Positions 26,690-33,283 of a stretch of 64,000 bases of DNA are shown here, piece by piece. This stretch comes from an uncultured Bacteroidales bacterium (lineage in GTDB: Bacteria; Bacteroidota; Bacteroidia; Bacteroidales; Bacteroidaceae), in assembly GCA_902775375.1 (NCBI GenBank), contig CACYLU010000007.1, forward strand, positions 62,001 through 126,000. The letters run 5' to 3'. The position numbers and the translations under genes were made by a program. Positions within the stretch are counted from its first letter, which is position 1; each line of letters opens with the position of its first letter. The notes beneath the pieces were generated by a model. That model did no database searches and was not told the DNA's origin. It worked only from the letters and a program-made list of their open reading frames with translations.

Positions 26690-28114
26690 TCAATAACGTA
26701 CAACTTTTTCAATCTGCTGGACAGCATCTGCAGCAGCAGGTACCTGTGAGCTCACCTCGCGCAGCTTAGGCAGTGCCTCAGAGTAGTTGCCCTTCAGTGC
26801 AGTCAGCAATGCGCGTGCATACTGTGCCTCTGGGCTGTTGCCTGCCTTAGGCAGATAAGCCTCCGCACCTACCAGGTCGCCGCGGTTCAGAGCAGACACG
26901 GCAGCGTTCAGGTTGGCCACCTCGTCCTGCGGATACATGCGTACAGCTGTCTCGAATACATAGTTGAAGTCGTCTGAGCCTGCCTCGTATTCCTGTGCAG
27001 CCAGGTAGAACTCCTGCAGAGAGAGCTTCTGAGGATGCGTGCGTACCAGCTGCTTGATCTCGTTGATGTCGGTGAAGTCGCGGATCAGGTACTCGATGCG
27101 GTAGTCAGAGTGACGCAGACCTGGATATACGTTCTGGAGCAGGAATGCGTAATCGCTCGCATGACGGCTCTTGATGCGCCATTCCATTGGATCAGGATCA
27201 AGACCGCTGTTGCGGATGATGTCAAGGATATCGTCCTTAGAACCCAGTGAGCTGCCTTCCAGATAGCTGATCAGACCGTTCCAGTCTTCTGCCTCATAAT
27301 CGGTCTCATAAGTAGAAGCCGGGAAGTCATACAGACCCTGAACGTAGTTCTTGAGGGCTTCGGTACGGCCCTTGGCCAGACGCTCGTTGTTGCTCAGGCC
27401 GCCTTCAGGAGAAGCAAAGCCCTTGATGAAGATCTTCTTCACCTCGACATCCGAAGTATTCTTGATGCTGTCGATAGAAGCCTGGATCTTGCCCAGCTCA
27501 GGAACGTTGTTGCGGTAGTTAGGATCGATATTGGTCTTGTTGACGCGGAAGTCAACGAAAGCAGAGCCGCTCAGCTCGCGGTTCTTCACCTCGGCAGCAG
27601 GCTTGACATATGCGAACTTAGGAGCGAAGCGCAGTACTGTGTTGCGTGCCAGCTCACGGTCGTTGTCGCCCAGGATGTCTCCGCAGCAGCCGTAGGTCTG
27701 CTCCTTGAGCAGCAGGGTTGCATTGTCCATCCAGTCCTCGTAGGCAACTGCCTGACGGTACTCGACGTCCTCCATGTCCTTGTCGGCCCTTACGGTGATT
27801 TCCTCAGGACCGGTGATCATCATGTCACCGTTGTTGCGCAGGTAATGGTAGTAGCGTGTACGGCCATAGACTGCAACAGAAGGCAGCTCCATCTGACGGC
27901 CCTCGTCCTCTTTAATTATATAAGGTGTAAGCACAATGGCTTCGTTAGTCCTTACATCATCCAACTGCGACAAAAGCATATCCATGTCGGTAACAAGATA
28001 GTTGCCGCTCTGTGTGAAGGTCACATCCTTCACCTCTACTCGCTGAGCCCACAAAGCCGGAGCGCATACGAGCATAGTCAAAATAAGGTAGATATATCTT
28101 CTCATAATTCTCAA
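26690..28114 (-). CDS. DUF3868 protein with OmpA-like C-terminal region
   Basis: The 474-residue protein has a signal peptide (MRIMRRYIYLILTMLVCAPA, cleaved after LWA), then a DUF3868 domain (QRVEVKDVTFTQSGNYL; Cys pair in YGCCGD near residue 142). The rest contains an OmpA-like peptidoglycan-binding-type region (IFIKGFASPEGGLSNNERLA) and helical tail repeats. DUF3868 genes are regularly found beside DUF3575 and fimbrillin genes in Bacteroidales. It may be a periplasmic scaffold coupling the DUF3575 outer-membrane protein to the cell wall. It starts 6 bp after the DUF3575 stop. Confidence 0.85.
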   Translation of the reverse strand: MRIMRRYIYLILTMLVCAPALWAQRVEVKDVTFTQSGNYLVTDMDMLLSQLDDVRTNEAIVLTPYIIKEDEGRQMELPSVAVYGRTRYYHYLRNNGDMMITGPEEITVRADKDMEDVEYRQAVAYEDWMDNATLLLKEQTYGCCGDILGDNDRELARNTVLRFAPKFAYVKPAAEVKNRELSGSAFVDFRVNKTNIDPNYRNNVPELGKIQASIDSIKNTSDVEVKKIFIKGFASPEGGLSNNERLAKGRTEALKNYVQGLYDFPASTYETDYEAEDWNGLISYLEGSSLGSKDDILDIIRNSGLDPDPMEWRIKSRHASDYAFLLQNVYPGLRHSDYRIEYLIRDFTDINEIKQLVRTHPQKLSLQEFYLAAQEYEAGSDDFNYVFETAVRMYPQDEVANLNAAVSALNRGDLVGAEAYLPKAGNSPEAQYARALLTALKGNYSEALPKLREVSSQVPAAADAVQQIEKVVRY

Positions 28115-28120
28115 GCGGTT

Positions 28121-28711
28121 TTAAAATACGTAAATCAAGTTAATGGCAGCCTTTGTAGGTCCGAAGTAATGATGGTTCTTGTCTTCCTCCACCTTCTTGC
28201 CGCAACCCTTGCAGTTGAAGCGGTCGAATTCTGTGTAGACATAGCCTACACCAATCTCACCTTCAAGGTTCCAGTGCTTGTTGAGCACCCATGCATAACC
28301 ATAGGCGATACCTGCACCGATGAACCAGCCCTGATAGCGGCTGTCGGAAAGCTTGGAGAAGTCAGTACCCAAGAATTTAATGTTGTTCTTCAAGTGACCG
28401 ATGTTATACTGACCACCCAGGGCATGGAAGCCCAGGAAGTGGCCGGCGAAACGGTCGCAGAACCAGTAGCGTGCCTCAGGCTGAGCCATCCAATGTTTCC
28501 ACTTACGGTCGTGCGACATGGTCCAACCATTGAAGTTACCCGAAAGATCGAGCGTCCATTTAGGAGCCAAACCAAACTCAATGCCTGCATTGATAGTGGC
28601 GGTAGCGTCGTACAGCAAGTTGGTCTTAACCGCCACCTTCTGCGCCTGCAGCTGGGTGGCGAGCATCATGCCTACGAACACCATGGCCATTCTGAATAGA
28701 ATCTTTTTCAT
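28121..28711 (-). CDS. DUF3575 outer-membrane protein of the fimbrial operon
   Basis: This 196-residue exported protein (signal MKKILFRMAMVFVGMMLATQ, cleaved after LQA) is probably a small outer-membrane beta-barrel. Features are alternating aromatic strands such as WTLDLSGNFNGWTM, a CxxC-like GCGKK pair, and a final VF terminus typical of barrels. The start KVAVKTNLLYDATATINAGI is the DUF3575 signature. It is the first gene of the operon, with a 190-nt leader containing repeats. By context it is linked to pilus assembly or anchoring; no mechanism is known to me. Confidence 0.87.
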   Translation of the reverse strand: MKKILFRMAMVFVGMMLATQLQAQKVAVKTNLLYDATATINAGIEFGLAPKWTLDLSGNFNGWTMSHDRKWKHWMAQPEARYWFCDRFAGHFLGFHALGGQYNIGHLKNNIKFLGTDFSKLSDSRYQGWFIGAGIAYGYAWVLNKHWNLEGEIGVGYVYTEFDRFNCKGCGKKVEEDKNHHYFGPTKAAINLIYVF

Positions 28712-28759
28712 AAATGATATTTTATATAGTTTTTCAGCAAAAAATAGAATAGAATTACT

Positions 28760-28810
28760 ACTTCTGTAAAACTTCGTAAATCAACTTCGTAAATCAACTT
28801 CGTAAAACCA
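28760..28810 (-). repeat. Direct repeats ACTTCGTAAATCA in the fimbrial leader
   Basis: Near-identical 13-bp units start at 28771, 28784 and 28797 (the last ends AAACCA), with a degenerate copy at 28760. They lie 50-100 bp upstream of the DUF3575 ATG, inside the predicted mRNA leader. They could be protein-binding sites or an expandable tract that alters translation. Confidence 0.8.
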
Positions 28811-28814
28811 ACTA

Positions 28815-28826
28815 TGACATATGTCA
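28815..28826. promoter_or_regulatory. Perfect palindrome TGACATATGTCA (possible operator)
   Basis: This 12-bp perfect dyad lies just beside the direct repeats and about 75-85 bp inside the predicted transcript start. Its symmetry fits a dimeric regulator site. No regulator gene is adjacent. Confidence 0.45.
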
Positions 28827-28899
28827 AAAATCTATACTGCTTAGGTGAATAATTATTCAACTTTTATAAAGGGTGTATTTGACACCTAATATAACGCTA

Positions 28900-28930
28900 C
28901 AAATATATAGGTTTTTTTAAATAAATACAA
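28900..28930 (-). promoter_or_regulatory. Promoter of the fimbrial operon
   Basis: On the minus strand, TTG (28930-28928) is followed by exactly 20 bp and TATATTTG (28907-28900), matching the Bacteroidetes consensus. The leader to the DUF3575 ATG would be about 185 nt. Confidence 0.65.
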
Positions 28931-29129
28931 TATTTCTTCTTTTTTTTTATATATTTCCCCTAAAATTTCCTTTTTTCCTCTCAAAACTGTGTATTTAACT
29001 TTATTTAACAGCCTCCCCCCCGAAAGAATTTGTCATTATTAACAACAAAATACAAAAATGCATATCTTTATTACCATACTTAACATTTCTTAATTCACAA
29101 AACATATGAAAGATATTAAAAAATCTTTA

Positions 29130-29342
29130 TTAAAGTTCATTTTTGTGGGGATTATTCTCTTTCAAGAATATCTCTGAGGCCTCTTCCTGGCAAATATTCA
29201 CATATCGCTTAAATGCATTTTCGCTGCGGTGGCCTGTGACCTTCATGATGAGGTAGCTAGGATATTTTTTCAGAAGCATGTTGTTGATAAAAGTGCGTCG
29301 GCCTGTGTGGGTACCAATCAGTTCATAAGCAACAACTGCTAT
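29130..29342 (-). pseudogene. C-terminal remnant of a tyrosine recombinase (integrase)
   Basis: Translated on the minus strand from about 29342 to a TAA at 29130-29132, this reads YELIGTHTGRRTFINNM, then LIMKVTGHRSENAFKRYVNI, and ends NNPHKNEL. That is the end of a Bacteroidetes-type tyrosine recombinase. It includes the second catalytic Arg box (HTGR), the GH box and the nucleophile Tyr in KRYVN. There is no start codon and a stop lies upstream at 29378-29376. The N-terminal domains and the first catalytic Arg are missing, so it is non-functional. Recognisable similarity ends at the left arm of an 18-bp inverted repeat. It is oriented like the fimbrial operon. Confidence 0.88.
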
Positions 29343-29456
29343 GAAGGAATGAAGCTTATTATACCACCTTTCCCTTTATATACCAACAATTATATATATA
29401 CTTATTATTTTTTTACGCGTATATAAAAGTAATATAAGAAGCTTCATTCCTTCATA
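29340..29456. repeat. 18-bp perfect inverted repeat flanking an 81-bp AT-rich segment
   Basis: TATGAAGGAATGAAGCTT (29340-29357) is the exact inverse of AAGCTTCATTCCTTCATA (29439-29456). The 81-bp spacer is very AT-rich, with TATATATA tracts. On the minus strand it contains TACTTTTA, one mismatch from a TAnnTTTG box. The truncated recombinase ends at the left arm. It resembles an invertible promoter segment or a small MITE-like insertion. Confidence 0.8.
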
Positions 29457-29461
29457 CTGAC

Positions 29462-29547
29462 CATATAGAGTTTCCCCAATGCATAGGGTAAGCCTGTCTA
29501 AAGCATAGGGTAAGCCAACCTTAATCATAGGGTTATCACTGCTATCT
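29462..29547. repeat. CATAGGG repeat array with 22-bp period
   Basis: CATAGGG units start at 29482, 29504 and 29526, exactly 22 bp apart. A degenerate unit (CATATAG) starts at 29462. The first two full units share CATAGGGTAAGCC. The core and period match the array at 16623-16732 on the other side of the fimbrial operon. Confidence 0.75.
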
Positions 29548-29564
29548 CTATGGTTAACGCATGG

Positions 29565-29605
29565 CAAAGCAGGGGTGAGGTCATTATGATCTCACCCCTG
29601 CTTTG
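29565..29605 (-). terminator. Strong hairpin after the DUF1648 gene
   Basis: CAAAGCAGGGGTGAG (29565-29579) pairs perfectly over 15 bp with CTCACCCCTGCTTTG (29591-29605). The 11-nt loop (GTCATTATGAT) can pair further. It lies 15 bp past the stop of the minus-strand gene at 29621. There is no long U-run, so it may act as an mRNA 3' stabiliser as much as a terminator. Confidence 0.7.
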
Positions 29606-29620
29606 TATATAGCAAGCGAT

Positions 29621-30124
29621 TCACTTCCCCGCCCTACGGATCAGGATGCTGAAGACGATTACTTCGATGAACAGCAAGCCTGCAGGGATGAGTACCCACA
29701 CGGGGGTTTCATACACCATTGAGAGCAAGAGGCAGATGCCCATGATGCCTAAGATGATGTTCATGACCCTCATCTGCGTAACTGCTAACTTGAGTTGCTT
29801 GACGGTGGTAATGCGGGTGGGTGGATTCATCAGGCGCGGACGATAGGCAGAGAAGCCAACCAACAACATTACAAATGTCCATGTGCCTGTCATGATGAGG
29901 AGCGAAACAGGGTCCCCTACCTTATCGACCTCACCTGCTAAGTTCATGTGAAGTGCCACTTCATCGCCAGCCGCCTCACGCCAAAGTACTGCCGCCACTA
30001 CCCACATGGCTATCAACAAGAGCAGTGCCACAAACTCCATGATGCGGTCGGTCCATGTTACTGGCAGTCGCACGTTATACACTTCCGACGACCTTCGCTC
30101 GTTAAACAGTTTCTTCCAGTTCAT
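29621..30124 (-). CDS. DUF1648-domain membrane protein
   Basis: The 167-residue inner-membrane protein has an N-terminal cytoplasmic stretch and about four membrane segments: near 28-48 (FVALLLLIAMWVVAAVL), 75-95, 117-135, and 139-160. The loop after the first segment (ALHMNLAGEVDKVGDPVS) matches the DUF1648 pattern found at the N-terminus of SdpI-like proteins. Function is unknown. It overlaps the upstream ribbon-helix-helix gene by 23 bp and follows an SPFH gene, so the three are translationally linked. Confidence 0.78.
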   Translation of the reverse strand: MNWKKLFNERRSSEVYNVRLPVTWTDRIMEFVALLLLIAMWVVAAVLWREAAGDEVALHMNLAGEVDKVGDPVSLLIMTGTWTFVMLLVGFSAYRPRLMNPPTRITTVKQLKLAVTQMRVMNIILGIMGICLLLSMVYETPVWVLIPAGLLFIEVIVFSILIRRAGK

Positions 30125-30296
30125 TGTTCTTTTGTTTTTTCAGCCTTCCGCTTTTGCGCAATGCCTCGTTGATAATCCACTGCAACTGTCCATTGGTGGA
30201 GCGGAATTCATCGGCCGCCCACGCCTCGATGGCATTCATGGTGGCAGCATCGACACGCAGCACAAAGCTTTTGGTGGTGTTTTCCTTCTTTGACAT
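30102..30296 (-). CDS. Arc-like ribbon-helix-helix small protein
   Basis: The 64-residue protein is basic at both ends and reads KSFVLRVDAATMNAIEAWAA then STNGQLQWIINEALRKSG. This is a beta strand plus two helices, as in Arc/MetJ ribbon-helix-helix DNA-binding proteins. It lies 20 bp after the SPFH gene and overlaps the DUF1648 gene by 23 bp. I recall SPFH plus Arc-like pairs as common in Bacteroidales. It may autoregulate the operon; that is not shown here. Confidence 0.82.
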   Translation of the reverse strand: MSKKENTTKSFVLRVDAATMNAIEAWAADEFRSTNGQLQWIINEALRKSGRLKKQKNNELEETV

Positions 30297-30316
30297 GCTA
30301 AGAGTCGATTAAATGA

Positions 30317-31276
30317 TTAATGATTCAATGTGCCTGTATTAACAACAGGCTGTGCAGCATCATCTCCACAGAGCACTACCATAAGGTTGCTCACCATAGC
30401 AGCCTTCTTGTCGTCATCGAGTTCTACGACATCCTCGGCAGACAACTTGTCGAGTGCCATCTTCACCATTGACACAGCACCTTCTACGATCTTCTCACGA
30501 GCGGTAATGATGGCAGCTGCCTGCTGACGACGCAACATTACGGCAGCAATCTCAGGAGCGTATGCCAGGTAATTAATACGTGCCTCTACCACTTCGATGC
30601 CTGCCAACGCCAGACGCTCATTCAGCTTGTTTTCCAGCTGCTGGTTGATTTCATCACCTCCACCACGTAGTGTCAGTTCGTTGTCACGGTCATCAGTATC
30701 ATCGTATGCATACTGGCCAGCCACTTGACGCAAGGCTGCATCGCTCTGTACCTGCACGAACTGCTCGAGGGCCTTCATGATGCCTGATACACCTGCAGAA
30801 ATCTGGTCGGGCTTTACATTGCTCTGCGCCATTGTCTGTGCATCAATCTCAAACATGGCCTTGTAGGTGTCTTTCAGTTTCCATACCAGTACCAGACCTA
30901 TCATGATAGGATTACCTGTCTTGTCATTTACCTTGATAGGTTGAGCATCCAAGTTTCTGGCACGAAGTGAGAGTTTCTTGGTACTCATAAAAGGATTGAT
31001 CCAATAATATCCCGTCTTGGTAAAGGTGCCACGATACTTGCCAAAGAAGGTCAGAACGCGTGCCTCGTTGGGCTCCAACATGATGAAACCTGGCCAAATA
31101 AAGAATGAGAGAATTAGCAACAGGGGACCTCCCACAATCAGACGCCAGTCGCCATAGCCTATAAACAATACGATAGCGGCAATGCCCGCAATCGTGAGCA
31201 ACAAGTTAAAGAACAACATGGCAAAGCCATTGAATGTTACACCACGAAAAGTAAATTCCTTTGTCTCCATAGTCAT
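30317..31276 (-). CDS. SPFH/Band 7 domain membrane protein
   Basis: The 319-residue protein has two adjacent membrane segments near residues 17-60 and then an SPFH domain starting at the block FIMLEPNEARVLTFFGKYRG. The Gln/Ala-rich helical C-terminal region includes AAVMLRRQQAAAIITAREKI, typical of flotillin/stomatin-like proteins that form membrane-bound oligomeric rings. It starts an operon with the RHH and DUF1648 genes and has its own promoter. No NfeD-type partner or protease is adjacent. The precise function is unknown. Confidence 0.9.
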   Translation of the reverse strand: MTMETKEFTFRGVTFNGFAMLFFNLLLTIAGIAAIVLFIGYGDWRLIVGGPLLLILSFFIWPGFIMLEPNEARVLTFFGKYRGTFTKTGYYWINPFMSTKKLSLRARNLDAQPIKVNDKTGNPIMIGLVLVWKLKDTYKAMFEIDAQTMAQSNVKPDQISAGVSGIMKALEQFVQVQSDAALRQVAGQYAYDDTDDRDNELTLRGGGDEINQQLENKLNERLALAGIEVVEARINYLAYAPEIAAVMLRRQQAAAIITAREKIVEGAVSMVKMALDKLSAEDVVELDDDKKAAMVSNLMVVLCGDDAAQPVVNTGTLNH

Positions 31277-31315
31277 ATAGTTTTAAGTGTTATTTATAAT
31301 ATCATTTTGATATCA

Positions 31316-31347
31316 CAAAGATAACAAAAGATTTTTCATATCTCCAA
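31316..31347 (-). promoter_or_regulatory. Promoter of the SPFH operon
   Basis: Minus-strand TTG (31347-31345), 21-bp spacer, TATCTTTG (31323-31316), about 40 bp upstream of the SPFH ATG. Confidence 0.6.
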
Positions 31348-31368
31348 ATATTTTGCCTCAAAAAAGAC

Positions 31369-31403
31369 AAAAAAAATGCTGACGACTAAAAAAAATCGCC
31401 AGC
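31369..31403 (-). terminator. Terminator of the nitroreductase-like gene
   Basis: On the minus strand GCTGGCGA and TCGTCAGC pair across an A/U loop (31403-31378, one G-U pair) and are followed by eight T (31376-31369). It lies about 95 nt after the stop at 31498. Confidence 0.75.
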
Positions 31404-31497
31404 ACCTTATATATAAAAACATTTCCTTCGAGATTGTCTCCTCTCTATAAAGGGAGAATTATGAATTCACGTTTGGGGTATTTCCCCTATTATATCG

Positions 31498-32157
31498 TTA
31501 CTCAATAATTCGGCCTTTGCTCTGGTCACGGTCCTTTACAGCAGGTGATTCAGCTGGATGACCGATGATAATGATATTGATCAGTTCAGCATTCTCTGGG
31601 AAACCAAGAGAGGTCTTCAAGAATTCTTTTGCCTCCTTGCTGTCGTTGATCATGCGTGCAGGAGCTGCCTGATAGGTAGCGCCCAAGCCCAATGCATGAA
31701 CAGCCAGCAGCATGTTCTCGCTCAACAGGGCAGTATCTTCACGGTTGTAGGCAGTAGCGTTATCACCTGTCTCAGCAGCAATAAATGCCACAGCTGGTGC
31801 ATTGGCAAAAGCGTTCTTGCCATTCAGGCGTTCAGCCATACCCTTACCCATCTCTGTGCTGAGCATAAAGCCAGAAAGGGTATTCAACATTTCCTGGTTA
31901 GTAACGATGCGTACTTGCCAATCCTGAGCATTCATGGCACTTGGTGCCTGAAGTCCTGCCTTGAGGATAGTCTCTAAATCAGCCTTAGCTACAGGCTCTT
32001 CAGTAAACTGGCGCACGCTGACACGTGACATGATGTTATCAATTACAATAGCAGCTTTGTCTACTTCGACAGCCTCAGGCGCAGCAGCTGGCTGCTGATT
32101 GCAGCTTACCAGTGCCAAAACACCGACAGCAATTGCTAAGAATTTCAGTTGTTTCAT
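31498..32157 (-). CDS. Nitroreductase-family lipoprotein
   Basis: The 219-residue protein has a lipoprotein signal (MKQLKFLAIAVGVLALVSC, Cys at 19) and then a nitroreductase fold. RVSVRQFTEEPV is the FMN-phosphate-binding Arg block near residue 47, followed by GLQAPSAMNAQDWQ and, at the C-terminus, LINIIIIGHPAE. These enzymes reduce nitro groups, quinones or flavins using NAD(P)H. A lipid-anchored form is unusual because NAD(P)H is cytoplasmic, although I recall similar periplasmic forms in Bacteroidetes. The electron donor is unknown. The gene is monocistronic, with a divergent promoter shared with the SDR gene. Confidence 0.88.
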   Translation of the reverse strand: MKQLKFLAIAVGVLALVSCNQQPAAAPEAVEVDKAAIVIDNIMSRVSVRQFTEEPVAKADLETILKAGLQAPSAMNAQDWQVRIVTNQEMLNTLSGFMLSTEMGKGMAERLNGKNAFANAPAVAFIAAETGDNATAYNREDTALLSENMLLAVHALGLGATYQAAPARMINDSKEAKEFLKTSLGFPENAELINIIIIGHPAESPAVKDRDQSKGRIIE

Positions 32158-32194
32158 TTGCTTTGATTATTTAGTTAAACATTATAAACCGCAT

Positions 32195-32223
32195 CAAAGG
32201 TATGAAAAAAACATATATATTTG
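32195..32223. promoter_or_regulatory. Divergent -7 elements between nitroreductase and SDR genes
   Basis: Minus-strand TACCTTTG (32202-32195) serves the nitroreductase gene and plus-strand TATATTTG (32216-32223) serves the SDR gene. The boxes are only 13 bp apart, so the two promoters overlap and probably compete for polymerase. Confidence 0.6.
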
Positions 32224-32242
32224 TATCATAAACTCGAAAAAA

Positions 32243-32974
32243 ATGAAAAGAGCCATTATCATTGGAGCCTCATCCGGCATGGGAAAGGAAGTGAGCCAAC
32301 TATTGCTGGCAGATGGTTGGCATATAGGTATTGCTGCACGCAGGAAAGAAGCATTGGAAGAACTGCGAACTAAAAAACCAGATGCAGTGGTAACAGCAAC
32401 CATCGACGTTATGTCTGAAGATGCACCTCAGCGATTAGAGCAACTGATAGCCGATAATGGGGGGATGGATTTGTTTTTCCTAGCATCAGGCATTGGCAAG
32501 CAGAACCCTCACCTTGACCAGGAGATTGAGTTGCGAACGGTAGCCACCAACGGCATGGGATTTACCCGTATGGTGGACACTGCCTTCAACTGGTTTGCCT
32601 CGCATGGAGGCAAGGGGCAGATTGCTGTCATCAGCAGCATAGCCGGTGTGAAGGGCTTGGGCACGGCTCCCTCCTACTCTGCCACCAAGGCTTTTCAGAA
32701 CACCTATATCGAAGCCTTGCAGCAACTGGCGCACATGCGTCATCTCGATATTAGTTTTACTGACATCCGTCCTGGCTTTGTCAAGACCGATTTGCTGAAT
32801 GACGGCAAGAACTATCCGCTTTTAATGAGTAAGGAGAAAGTGTCACAGCAAATATTCAAGGCTATCAAACAGCAACGCAGTGTAAAAATCATCGACTGGC
32901 GCTACCGCATCCTAGTATTCTTCTGGCGACTTATTCCGAGGTGGCTGTGGGTGAGACTGCCAATCAGGAATTGA
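32243..32974 (+). CDS. SDR-family oxidoreductase
   Basis: This is a short-chain dehydrogenase/reductase, NAD(P)-dependent. The 243-residue form starts MKRAIIIGASSGMGKEVSQL, giving the glycine-rich Rossmann motif GASSGMG. The catalytic YxxxK is in APSYSATKAFQNTY, with upstream Ser in AVISSIAGVKG. The ATG at 32243 is chosen because a longer frame from 32099 would run through the promoter at 32216-32223 and into the neighbouring gene. The substrate is unknown. The stop codon lies inside the AATTGAGAATT repeat. Confidence 0.92.
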   Translation: MKRAIIIGASSGMGKEVSQLLLADGWHIGIAARRKEALEELRTKKPDAVVTATIDVMSEDAPQRLEQLIADNGGMDLFFLASGIGKQNPHLDQEIELRTVATNGMGFTRMVDTAFNWFASHGGKGQIAVISSIAGVKGLGTAPSYSATKAFQNTYIEALQQLAHMRHLDISFTDIRPGFVKTDLLNDGKNYPLLMSKEKVSQQIFKAIKQQRSVKIIDWRYRILVFFWRLIPRWLWVRLPIRN

Positions 32975-33200
32975 GAATTGATAATTGAGAATTGAGAATT
33001 GAGACTTCTCGGAGCAGCGAGGGCAGAGCGATGCTTGCATCAGCTATGCCGAGTCGTGACGAGATTGGGCGAAGCCAATTGAGACTTCTCGGAGCAGCGA
33101 GGGCAGAGCAATGCTTGCATCAGCTATGCCGAGTCGTGACGAGATTGGGCGAAGCCAATTGAGACTTTTGGGAGCAGTGAAGGCAGAGATTCGCTGAACA
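32971..33200. repeat. TTGAGAATT repeats followed by an 80-bp tandem repeat (about 2.5 copies)
   Basis: Copies of TTGAGAATT or close variants fill 32971-33005. An 80-bp unit then starts GAGACTTCTCGGAGCAGCGA at 33001 and again at 33081, differing at one position seen (GAGCG/GAGCA). A partial divergent third copy starts at 33161. The unit contains the small palindromes GATGCTTGCATC and GTCGTGAC, so each copy can fold. No coding frame was found in 32975-33283; the rest is the DUF4353 promoter. Confidence 0.9.
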
Positions 33201-33247
33201 AATTGGGGGATTCACTGAATTTATTTTATAGAATAGGCTGTACGTCT

Positions 33248-33255
33248 TACCTTTG
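33248..33255 (+). promoter_or_regulatory. -7 element of the DUF4353 gene
   Basis: TACCTTTG, 29 bp upstream of the ATG at 33284. The -33 region is a T-rich stretch rather than a clear TTG. Confidence 0.55.
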
Positions 33256-33283
33256 CAGCAAAGATTTTTAAAGGTTAAGACGT

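Larger units (their letters stand above)
28712..29129. other. Fimbrial operon leader and promoter region (no gene)
   Basis: These 418 bp hold the operon promoter (28900-28930), a GGTGT/ACACC inverted pair at about 28872-28886, the TGACATATGTCA palindrome, and the 13-bp direct repeats. The distal part, 28930-29129, is very AT-rich with poly-T and poly-C runs, and I see nothing coding in it. Confidence 0.6.

Noticed and set aside
27845-28699. Plus-strand frame of 284 codons across the DUF3575/DUF3868 genes
   Set aside because: It spans two recognised minus-strand genes and their junction, so it is a shadow frame.
29229-29426. Plus-strand 65-codon frame upstream of the pilus operon
   Set aside because: It is the opposite strand of the recombinase remnant and runs into the AT-rich inverted repeat.
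16853-29456. The whole pilus region as an intact mobile element
   Set aside because: No intact integrase, relaxase, att duplication or tRNA site was found; only a recombinase remnant and repeats support past mobility.
32099-32242. Upstream extension of the SDR gene
   Set aside because: It would cross the TATATTTG promoter box and overlap the divergent nitroreductase gene; the Rossmann motif begins right after the ATG at 32243.
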